A DNA stretch of 64,000 nt, from the NCBI GenBank assembly GCA_916610825.1, contig OU744454.1, positions 1,203,001 through 1,267,000 on the forward strand. The letters are read 5' to 3'. Position 1 is the first letter of the stretch; each line of letters opens with the position of its first letter. The translations under genes and the position numbers were made by a program. This document shows positions 32,101-61,385 of the stretch, piece after piece. The notes under the pieces are model-generated. The model saw nothing but the letters and a program-made list of their open reading frames with translations. It had not been told where the DNA came from and did no database searches. The DNA is from Haliclystus octoradiatus. Its lineage: Eukaryota; Cnidaria; Staurozoa; Stauromedusae; Haliclystidae.

Positions 32101-33769
32101 GGTACAGTTATTCGCTTTGCTGTTGGTGTGTTATTACTTGTAGAGCCGTTGTTGGTAACATTCGACTCACCTTGAGACTGGATTGCTTGTGCCAGCGATT
32201 TTTGCTGAAGCAGCATGGCTTCTTGCATTTGTTGTTGCTGCATAGTGACCACTTTTAATAACTCATACATGGGATTTTCTCCTGCTTGTTGACGTTGACT
32301 AGCCAATGCGTTATTAAGACGTTCAACCTCAGCTTCCAATTCAGCTTTGGTCGGTGCTTTACTAGCCATGTTATAACGAACGGTAGGATTTACGATTTTG
32401 TAAAATAATAAACGGTAAATAATAAAGTAGTACTAAATTAATATATCAACTGCGCCATGTAAGCTACTCCTTTGAGTATATCTATATTCATAAGATTCGT
32501 AGTCAAGATAACACACTTGCTTACTTTCAATATGTATTTTTCTAATAACACAAGACTATATATTACATTGATCACATGTCTATTGCGAAATGTCTAAATC
32601 TATTTCTATAATTATGACGTAGCCTCCAAGCCTGTGAACAAGGCAAACTGATTTCAAGTGCCTGCATGCTAATATTTCATATGCGCCCCATAATCTCAAC
32701 GAATAGCGCTTAACTCTGAAAATTGGATGGGGACCATAGTGAATCCATGCATGTTACGCCGGATATATCCGGCGTAGAATATCCGGCGTAGAACTAAGTT
32801 GATTATACGCCAATTTGGTTTCTTTGACGTGGAAATTTAATAATTTTCTATAGTTTTCAACTAAATTTGGGCTTTTTGGCGTATTCTTGAATACTGGCTT
32901 GGGGTGGCGTAATTTTGGCATAAATATCTGGCGTTCCAAATTTGAGGATTCCACTAACGCACCGGGACAGCACTTGCTTCAACTGATTTTTGTGTTCTTT
33001 ATGGGGAGGAAAAACAATATTCTTTAAATAAATAGCAATAGGGTTTCAAAAAAAACTTTCACATGTGGCTGGAGACTTGAAATATTATTATCTCCGGGTT
33101 TGTAAGATTGCAGAGAAGTGCACTTTTCGACAAGATGTCTGGGACAGCCACAAAATATTAACCCGCAGGAGCGGGCACTTGAACGGATTTTTACCTTCTC
33201 TACAGACGAAAATCAATGTTCTTAGATAAATAGTAGTAATAGGGTTCCCGAAAAACAGTTTCGCAGCCGGCTCGAGATGCTTGAAATATTATATCGGGGC
33301 TGCTCTGCTATACTCTGCAAACTGGCGCATATTCCTATTTCTTCAAGTTACAAGTTATATAAAATAATATGAGCTTCCATTCCATCGAAAATTTCACTTT
33401 TTTGTTTGGTCATTGTGATGCTCTATCATATGGATGAGTCAAGACTCTTCATATGGCATGATAATGTCCTACCCCTGAGCACTGACCGGTTGAGTCTGAG
33501 GGTCCCTGGTTACACTGGCTGACTGACAACTGAGACTGAGTCAACTGACATATTTGTCGCATTTATTTTTCAACGCGCAGAGTCCTTTTTTAGCTCGTGT
33601 ACACATTATTTTGAGAATAAATGTAGGTATTACAGACACAGCAGCAACTAAACCTACTTAATTATTAAATAAATGTATACATACCGTCCAATAAATCGTC
33701 AAGGTCGTCGTTTGTAGCGTTTTTATTTGCTACACTGTCATCGTGAGATCCACTGCTTGCGGCCGCCAT
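23120..33769 (-). CDS. PEX19: Peroxisomal biogenesis factor 19 (PEX19)
   Basis: Seven exons in transcript order: 33685-33769, 26755-26994, 25130-25215, 24582-24749, 23813-23986, 23570-23614, 23120-23176; total 855 nt, 284 residues (human PEX19 is 299). PEX19 is the cytosolic chaperone and import receptor for peroxisomal membrane proteins, docking on PEX3. The N terminus has an acidic DDLDDLLD stretch, as in the family's PEX3-binding region. The middle has ALPGGLDDLQSEEMMKEF and MGLVQGMMQNLLSKDILYPS, the most conserved PEX19 helices, followed by YPLWLKDN. The protein ends CSIM, a CaaX farnesylation box, as PEX19 proteins do. The start ATG (33767-33769) begins MAAASSGSHDD. Introns are phase-consistent throughout. 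The first intron (26995-33684) contains a complete Ty3/gypsy retrotransposon in the same transcriptional orientation. Confidence 0.95.
23252..23315. mobile_element. Fragment of the TA-flanked MITE family
   Basis: Holds 'gagtgaccactatgacaggtgacc', 'tgtataaaggtgacc' and the end 'ttataacaggtttgaatgta'. Only the right end remains. It lies in the last PEX19 intron. Confidence 0.5.
24135..24226. mobile_element. Fragment of the TA-flanked MITE family
   Basis: 'gtggacaggtgactgctatatagaggtcaatgtcatagcaggtttagctgta' is a degenerate copy of the family's right half. It lies in the PEX19 intron between exons 23813-23986 and 24582-24749. Confidence 0.45.
24426..24500. repeat. 35-bp tandem duplication
   Basis: The unit ATTGACGTCAGAGGCAGAAG... 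occurs at 24426 and 24461 with one or two changes and starts a third time at 24496. Contains a CRE-like TGACGTCA in each copy. Intronic in PEX19. Confidence 0.85.
25242..25432. mobile_element. MITE with about 43-bp terminal inverted repeats
   Basis: The left end (AAGCAATTGGCGCACAGTTT, continuing CCCATGAGCTATTGATATTTGG) and the right end are near-perfect inverted repeats. The centre has 'tacgagccgcctcggc'. 191 bp, non-coding, 26 nt from PEX19 exon 25130-25215. Related copy at 18963-19124. Confidence 0.8.
27866..28036 (-). repeat. 3' LTR of the Ty3/gypsy element
   Basis: 171 bp, identical to 32458-32628. Preceded in element orientation by a short polypurine tract. Confidence 0.95.
28065..32369 (-). 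CDS. Gag-Pol polyprotein of the Ty3/gypsy retrotransposon
   Basis: One uninterrupted frame of 1,434 residues. In order: Gag with an N-terminal coiled-coil and Gln-rich stretch; two zinc knuckles near residue 305 (CRRCGKTHGKDDC and CTRCHKKGHLEKFC, the first with CX2CX3HX4C spacing); aspartic protease LADTGAGCDAMG near 378; reverse transcriptase with LDARHGYWQVPLD near 630; RNase H (ETDAAQSKGLGF near 836, TDHKPL); integrase with an HHCC zinc finger (HIAHQGKERA...CQAC near 1080) and catalytic D, D and E near 1136, 1191 and 1226; then an acidic tail. No chromodomain and no envelope frame. At the usual YxDD active site the sequence reads IVED, so the first catalytic aspartate appears replaced by glutamate. 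The layout resembles invertebrate K02A2.6-like elements. Confidence 0.95.
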   Translation of the reverse strand: MASKAPTKAELEAEVERLNNALASQRQQAGENPMYELLKVVTMQQQQMQEAMLLQQKSLAQAIQSQGESNVTNNGSTSNNTPTAKRITVPKLRSPEGMKMIDFRDWVIRFSDYSAASRLKYDCDLAARRGLLRSALHEDWTKMWTQNIIPVQDTDDIDNIIGHLEGYLRRHRHPLVDRRIFIQRDQQDGEKVDAYYAALREIDQDCDYAHKCNDSAAHREERLRDRLISGLKDSAMRQRVLETPLDKLTLKNVLETCQNYESSRVVDDQLGEKPINAFKKSTYKSQKRSPAKHGGQNKASKSDECRRCGKTHGKDDCPAKNLECTRCHKKGHLEKFCFTKVKAENCIQLSQICTSKNLIPLKTKHQAVTKPVNWLADTGAGCDAMGLTDLYKLMGNNNVTLTRDEETLVGPSGSTLESHGCVKMTLYHNTKSYTALVHILDNANHPLLSRQGCITLGLINEDWPNNISVQSLSVSHPLSSNASFVSSSTSAGTADSAKTNMINQYPDVFVSDGPLQAMCGPPMKIELTEDASPKKCYKAYQIPLHWREPVKAQLDAMVEKGIIEDVPVGENPDWLHPMVVVPKKHSAEPRITIDFTRLNKFVKRPGYPMKVPREEVLQIPPGMGVFTTLDARHGYWQVPLDKDSVPFTSFITPWGSKRFLRNAMGLISAGDEHNRRGDDALIGLENVKKIVEDIVIYDREAGPAHEARVKDVLERCKTAGITLNPKKFVYSQPNVIWCGYKLSKDGYTLDPELVNALENFPIPTSRTDLRSFMGLVQQFEAFSTDISTLAQPLRHLLSPKVEFVWEIAQQEAFTSLIKLLISPRVLTQYKPGASLRLETDAAQSKGLGFALWQQEDNSSWRLLQCGSRFLTPTESHYSTTEVELLGVVWAVKKCKLFLRGTNFELVTDHKPLISIINNKSLDEVTTPRIVRLKEKLAHTTPYAVWQPGTKHTTVDLFSRYPASQPSDDDADMADNIDTFVQILTLNALGASNPEFTDLTMEKVKAAANNDGTYQHLICTVKSGFPTDKVNLRYDLHPFWNVRHALSLQHGLILYGQRVVIPSALRKEIQQLLHIAHQGKERALARARQTVYWPNMANDIGQVVDSCQACQTYKASQPKEPLIQDDVPQWPGEVIAMDLFSFGGKEFLVIADRLSGWPEVYDLGRGGCNTDDVIERIFQWSAKLGLAVRLQSDGGPQFKSRAFASFCKEWGIKHDPSSPYNHQSNGFAESAIKSMKNLVRKVEPKGNLDTSSFLHAMLEFRNTPKKDGLSPAQRLFGRQIRSRLPVGPAVFTSTLQTAIKDADKKALKLKVKAKERYDANAHVLGPFNIGDIVRIQHPRTRLWDTTGEIITLYPGRRSYVVRTETGRLKWRNRRFLRRYNSNEEEEDDSTEEEEDTEDQEEDSTIISSDKINRDKIKDNLRRSTRNRKSPCRLNL
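32458..32628 (-). repeat. 5' LTR of the Ty3/gypsy element
   Basis: 171 bp, identical to 27866-28036. Followed in element orientation by TGGCGCAGTTGA, a candidate primer-binding site. Confidence 0.95.
32755..32776. repeat. 22-bp perfect palindrome with a partial repeat
   Basis: TACGCCGGATATATCCGGCG plus TA reads the same on both strands. Its right half recurs about 15 bp later (ATATCCGGCGTAGAAC). It lies in PEX19 intron 1, about 130 bp from the retrotransposon. Function unknown. Confidence 0.7.
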
Positions 33770-34584
33770 GTTAAAAGGGCCCTTATGGGGAGAATACCAA
33801 ACCATCAACAGCAGCCCACGTGAGCATTCTGACTGAAAGGGGTTCTCCCCTATTGTTGTTAAAATGGTGCAATCGATTTTGAGCAAAAACTCTATTTTTG
33901 TTTGTTGAAAGCTGTACATCACCCACTTCGCCACGAATCATATGAAATACCTGCTAATTTTGTAATTGTACAAAATACCATGAATAGATAGAACATGAAT
34001 ACATGAATATACGCAAGGAACAAATTGCAATATATTTTTTACGAGATAAGACTCACTTTCCAAAATTGAAATTGTTAGTCACAATATGATTCTATCCCAC
34101 AGCGTTCATCATGACAACATGTATGAAGTCGAACAAACGGGAATTAATGTTCATAACAATTCATGTTTATTTTCAATTTCTAATTTTAATAAACTGGTAT
34201 AAATTTCAAAATTATTTACAAATTATTCTAGTAAAAATTGTACAATTTCATTTAATACAAAAACAAAACAAAAATCGACTCGCAATTTTCCAGTCTGACA
34301 AATTTATTATTTACATCAATTTTATCAACAATAAATGTTTATGTTTTCGTATATCGTCTTTAATATAATACTACAAGTATTGGCTATATATTTATGAAAT
34401 CCTTAAAACAAATTCCCATTTAATTGTTTCGATGCAATAAAACTGCATTGCGTGCCCACCGTCTCCTCGCGTGATGGATAATTGTCTTAAAGTCAAATGC
34501 AAAATAATATACATCCACTTTCAATTTCCTTCTAATTGCAGATTTCCACCATAACATTTCATGAATAGTATACCGTAATTGATA
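33770..34584. other. Spacer between PEX19 and the GGCT-like gene
   Basis: Upstream region of PEX19 (minus). A GC-richer patch surrounds the start codon (ggccgccatg), followed by AT-rich sequence. It should contain the PEX19 promoter and the 3' UTR of the GGCT-like gene. No coding sequence or clear core promoter motif is seen. Confidence 0.6.
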
Positions 34585-35082
34585 TTAATTAATGCATAAA
34601 GAACGGAATGATTCCAAAAATTTGACATAATGAGCTGGTAGAACATCGTCCCCTTTCAAAAGATGAGATAAATATTGTTCATGGATTGAAAGTTCATCTC
34701 TTATAAATTCTGGGCATGCAATATAAGTTGTAGCTGTGATAGAGGTTGGATCTTCGTCTTCAAATATTTCAAGTTCAATCTTAGATCGTTTATAATGTCC
34801 ATTCTCTACACCTTCGAATTTATCAAGGCATTTAAATGTCCTTTCGTTGCATTCGTAAACAACACCATATACATATGCATCATTATCATCGCTACGCATA
34901 ATATTTGCAGCAGCAGTTTTATTCATTGTTAACTTATTGAAAACCAATCTATATCCATCCAATTTACCAAGATATTTATTTTTAAAATATGCTTGTCTTT
35001 CAACAAATCTTTCTTCGTTCATATTTGAACCATAGGCAAAATAATAGTGTTTCAAAACACAATTATCGTTCGTTTCTTTCAT
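34585..35082 (-). CDS. GGCT: Gamma-glutamylcyclotransferase-like protein
   Basis: A single-exon frame of 165 residues (human GGCT has 188). The GGCT fold signature YFAYGSNM is near residue 15, followed by VYGVVYECN and LDKFEGVENGHYKR, where the glutamate of the FEG(V) segment matches the family's catalytic Glu. GGCT releases 5-oxoproline from gamma-glutamyl dipeptides in glutathione breakdown, in the cytosol. The start is the first ATG (MKETNDNCVLKHYYFAYGSN). No introns are seen, unlike every neighbouring gene. The AIG2-like/GGACT branch of the fold is an alternative, but the FEGVENGHY context favours GGCT. Confidence 0.88.
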   Translation of the reverse strand: MKETNDNCVLKHYYFAYGSNMNEERFVERQAYFKNKYLGKLDGYRLVFNKLTMNKTAAANIMRSDDNDAYVYGVVYECNERTFKCLDKFEGVENGHYKRSKIELEIFEDEDPTSITATTYIACPEFIRDELSIHEQYLSHLLKGDDVLPAHYVKFLESFRSLCIN

Positions 35083-37539
35083 AATTCAAAGAAAATGTTC
35101 AACAAACATTAAAGATGACCTTACGATCTGAAAGCTACAAGAAAGTAGTTCAAATTAAAGTTAGTTTTTCGATGACTTATAAATGTTCTGATCGCGGATA
35201 AGCTAACGACCTTCTGTAGACAAGGTCGAACGAAACCTAGTTTGTTTTGAATCATACGATGAAGTGTTATCCTGTTATCAGGCCTCTTTACTATTGTTCC
35301 ATTGTTTCATTCAATCGTAGGCCAATAACAACCTTTTGTATTTTTAGCAGACGAATCTCATCATTAATATCACACTCAAACTACCGCTATTGTACTTAAT
35401 AATTGCGCAATATTGTTAATGAACAATCATTAGTTATCATTAATTTGTTGGCAAATAGCACATGGAAAATGGCGAAATGTTTAGTGAGGAACACCTGTAT
35501 TAAATGCATGATTGAATTTAAATTGTAGCATGTTAATCTCCTTTTATTTTATGTAAACAAACTGTGAAAATGGTGTTTTTCCATGGTTTTTCGTTCTTCT
35601 AAAAAACTATACATTCAATTTATCAAGACAATCGATTGAATTACGTCTATGAGATGTTGTGCCTTGGCGTCTTGCTGTGGCTTTCTATTTTTAAAGTTTA
35701 GGTGGCGACATCTAGATGGCATAACGGTGACACACAAGAGTGACACACTTGTTAATGTGTTTGTATTTTGTACTGTACACGGACGAGCATCGATGAGTCA
35801 CGTGGTGTGACAGTACGTAGACAAGACAACACGGACAAACTGACATCATATACACATAAAACGTATAATAGTTCCTTGTCGTCGATGAAAGGAAATCTTT
35901 CAAGAAAACCAACTTTTCTGAAGCCTTTTCATTTCTTGAAAAAGGAAAATCTTCCAATGATAGTTGACGAATAAGTTATTTATAGTAATTTTCAGACCAA
36001 TGGTATTTGTATAAAGTACTTGCTAAGGGTTTGAAAGTGTTAACTTAGCTTGCACACAGAAAGTGTACATTTGATAAATTGCTTGACAGGATTAACATTC
36101 TGTAGTGATGATTCCCCAGTTTGAATTTCGTTCAAAGTCTAATATCTATTTTTAGAAATATGGATACAATAAAATACAGTACTTGTCTTACAATTGTCCC
36201 GGGAATTGTCCTGAGACCATAGATCTCAACTTTCAACTTTGCACTTTAAAATGCTCTAAACATGAAATAAACCACTGTTGAAAGATATATAAGAGCTGAT
36301 AAGTGAGGCCTTTTAATTTAATAGTATTGCTAGATTATAACAGAATATATCAGAGACCGAAGGCCACCTTCAACTTCGAATGTTTCAGATTTCCATCTGG
36401 CGTTGCAAATAACATTTGGCCAAGAATGTAGCATCCATACAGGCGCATCATCAGAAATTCGCATCGCTAAAATTCTATTTTGAAGACAGTTTCATAATAG
36501 ATACCGTATATTTTTTCATCCGTTACCTCTGGCGAGACTTTCTAGCTGAGAAAATGGATATATTTAGAGAAAGATCCCGCAGGCACGGACAGACAGATCG
36601 CGTCCTGTATCGTTTGCTGACAGAGAATCTAACCGTTCGATGGTCTGACTCCGGCTAGACCCAGAGCCATCTATTTACAAATATTTGTAAATAGAATGCT
36701 CTGGCTAGACCAGATAACAAGAACAGCAGTTTGGCGCTACGGCAGTTTAACTGTAGCCGACCAGCCAATATACGTGAATACACATAACGTCAGACTGTTC
36801 GAGTCCTTTTTGCCGTCAGTATGCAAAACCTTTTACGGAAATAAAATCCCGCTTAAATCAAACCTGCCCGCCTAGCTACTTTATCATGGATCGAATATCG
36901 TCCTTTCGGAGATACCTTCTAACTGTCAATTATAATTGATTACAATCAAAAACATCAAAGCAATCTCATCAGTATTATGAATCAAGTCACTGGTTATAGG
37001 GACGCCATTGACAACTTATAGCGCTGCGCTTGGGAAATGTTTTACTCCGCGACGGTTGCGGGACAGTTGATTTCTCACAACTAATATCAAGCGAGTACAG
37101 CTATCATATTTATTTTCATACAATCAAATGTATCATAAGACCTCGATAGCCATTACATTTGACATAATAAGAGAAACAAGGGTGGGTTATTAATGATTAT
37201 AGCGGTAATATATCTTAATGATTCATTTACTAGAAGGTAGTTCTTGTCCGTGCTTGCCGCTCTCCCATCTTAAGGGCAATAGACTTACAACGAATTCATA
37301 CATCAAACTGTTATACTGTAGTATAATATATTGATTATGTAATTTATTATGTAAATAAGAAATGTAGTATTAGCAAAATCACAGAAATTCACAATTAATT
37401 AATCTAAATACAAATTGGTGTCGCTTTGAGTAGAATGTTCCTAGGTTTCTCTTTAATTACTAACCAAGTTAGTTATAAATTGTATAAATAGATGTTTAAC
37501 CTAATGGGCAACATAATTTAATGCATTGATTTGATTTCA
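35083..37539. other. Spacer between the GGCT-like gene and Rab6 paralogue A
   Basis: AT-rich, with short unsupported open frames only. It holds the GGCT upstream region, a 46-bp hairpin at 36660-36705, and the 3' UTR of Rab6 A with a candidate minus-strand AATAAA at 37343-37348. No recognisable gene. Confidence 0.6.
36660..36705. repeat. Near-perfect hairpin, two 23-nt arms
   Basis: The left arm CCAGAGCCATCTATTTACAA-ATA pairs with the right arm TATTTGTAAATAGAATGCTC-TGG with two mismatches and essentially no loop. The surrounding 'ggctagac' also recurs on each side. A small inverted repeat of unknown role in intergenic DNA. Confidence 0.65.
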
Positions 37540-45437
<7,898 letters not shown>

Positions 45438-46242
45438 CTTAGATAATACCTAAATATGACTACTATGTACAAACTTTATCCGTATGCTAATTCAAAGCTT
45501 TTTCTAAATTCAAAATGCAAAGCTACGGTTCAAACAAATGTTGAGAAACTCAACAGCAAAACACAGCCAAGCGAGAGAAGCCAATACGCATGCGTCGTAG
45601 TAAAACGTGACGACATAGCTGACACGTTGCCATGTCGACATCCTCAGTAATGTTATTAAAGATTTGAACATTTTATTAGTTCAATGATATTATCGCTTGA
45701 CTAGCAGCTATCATTGCAGATAGGTAGAATCAACAATTTTGAAGCTATAATTCAATAACCGTCTAGATTGAATTTACCATAATTTTCAGACTTTAACATC
45801 AACTGAAGGACAATTATTTAACACGTAAGATTCTGTTTCGAGTACATTCAACATTATTTTCACAAAGCTTTGATGGAAACCTAAATATCTGCTTCTATTA
45901 ATAGAATACAAAAATAAAAACGTAATTATATTTCATGTATACCTTATAAATTAAATTGCGCGTTTAAACAAGGAAAAACAAAAATCAAAAAATGTTTGCA
46001 TATCACTTTTCAAAACTTAATTTATCGTTTATCAGTTCAACATATTATTCATAAAATTATAAAATAACATCATTATAGGTATAAACTGATCCTCCTTATA
46101 AAACAAAACTTATTTTACATATATTTATACTCTCTTAATTTATAATATAATATACAGTAGATAAAAAATTTGAATATTAAAATAATTAAAATTGACATAT
46201 CTGCTAACAACTAATTGTATGTTTGTAATTCTTTTGTTTTTA
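45438..46242. other. Spacer between the two Rab6 paralogues
   Basis: Very AT-rich from about 45650. It holds the Rab6 A upstream region (including a GC-richer patch at about 45560-45650) and the Rab6 B 3' UTR. An AATAAA overlaps the Rab6 B stop (46238-46243, minus). No gene seen. Confidence 0.6.
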
Positions 46243-50655
<4,413 letters not shown>

Positions 50656-51940
50656 TTTCAACGTATAACGCCTCTTTTAATCAAATATATGTTTATATAC
50701 AGTTGAAACTATACCATTATTTATTAAGAAACAAGCAATTAAACAAAATAGTAGCGAAATGCAGTTCAAAGCCTCAAAGTAGGCTATACAATTTCGTAAT
50801 AAAATGACAAGTTGACGTCGTTGGACTCAACTGTTACGGAGTCATCAGTGAGGGATAATTATGTTGAATTGACATCCGGGGGGACTGGGGGTGATGCTGA
50901 AGCGGGAAAGCCGACCCCCTAATAAATTCCCTACTCGTCCAACCACCTGTCTGGTTTTAATCAGGTGATCATTTAGACTTAAAAAGACAGACCTTGAACT
51001 AAAGCACTGCTACTTGAAGGGAGCAAGCCATTATATAACAAGTCTGGCAAATCTACAATTTGTGTATGTCAATTCGTCATAAATGACAGGCAAAAACAAA
51101 GGAGAGTGAAACTCTAACTAAAATAGGGCCTAGTTAATAATTAAAAACTATAATACTAAAAACTAGACTAAACTAAAACTAAATTGGGACGCAAAGTATA
51201 GAGCTTTTTCACCGGTACACTAATTAGTCCCTCTATGATTATTTCAATAAAAGATAGTTAACCAAGGTGGTGTATTTTGAAAAGACTGTGACATAGGGAG
51301 CCGGGATTCATAGGTATATACCACTCAAATATAGCCAATGCGAAAATGCTCTATAGTCTCATAGAAAACATTAACAATCATAGAGACACTTTGATTAGTC
51401 TACAATTATTCACTGTCAATTTTGAACTAATTACAGTCGAAATTATATTGAAATTTAAACTGGAATCAGTTCCAGGCTCTTTCATTTCCATCTGAGCTTT
51501 CAAGTAAACACGTCCTGTAATACGCTAACCAAGAAAAGACAAGACACAGTTATCCATCAAGAATTATTGATAAACACCCGTTTGTATCTGCTTCATTTAC
51601 ATATAATTAATCTGTTTTTTATAATTTTTACACGGAAAGCAGACTATGTACCTATTATTATAATAATCAATACGTCATAATATTTAAGATAATTAGAATT
51701 TAATAATAAATTTAGCCTAACAAATTAATTCTATTTAATATATATATATATATATATTCATTCAATCGGTCCTACTCAATACAGTTTGCAAAAGTTTTGA
51801 GAGATTGAATATAGGCCTAGGGCAGTTTTAAATGAACAAAATAATAATGTAATTATTGAGACTTATGCCAGCATTTGTCTCAAGTTTTTGGCCAATTACT
51901 ATCTTTCTCAAACTATTTAATTGTGTATGATGTAACTACT
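50656..51940. other. Spacer between the SIK-like gene and Rab6 B
   Basis: Upstream of Rab6 B and downstream of the SIK-like stop codon. AT-rich, with a (TA)n run at about 51741-51758. No coding sequence seen. Confidence 0.6.

Positions 51941-61385
<9,445 letters not shown>

Larger units (their letters stand above)
27866..32628 (-). mobile_element. Complete Ty3/gypsy LTR retrotransposon, 4.76 kb
   Basis: Two 171-bp LTRs (27866-28036 and 32458-32628) read identical base for base, begin TG and end CA in element orientation, and are flanked by the 5-bp target duplication AGCCT (27861-27865 and 32629-32633). Inside lie one long Gag-Pol frame, a purine-rich tract (AGGAGGGGCA) next to the downstream LTR, and TGGCGCAGTTGA directly after the upstream LTR, where a tRNA primer site is expected. 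Identical LTRs and an open frame indicate a very recent insertion. It sits in PEX19 intron 1, same strand as the host gene. Confidence 0.96.

Noticed and set aside
36416..36658. 80-residue plus-strand open frame
   Set aside because: No similarity recognised and it runs into the hairpin repeat at 36660.
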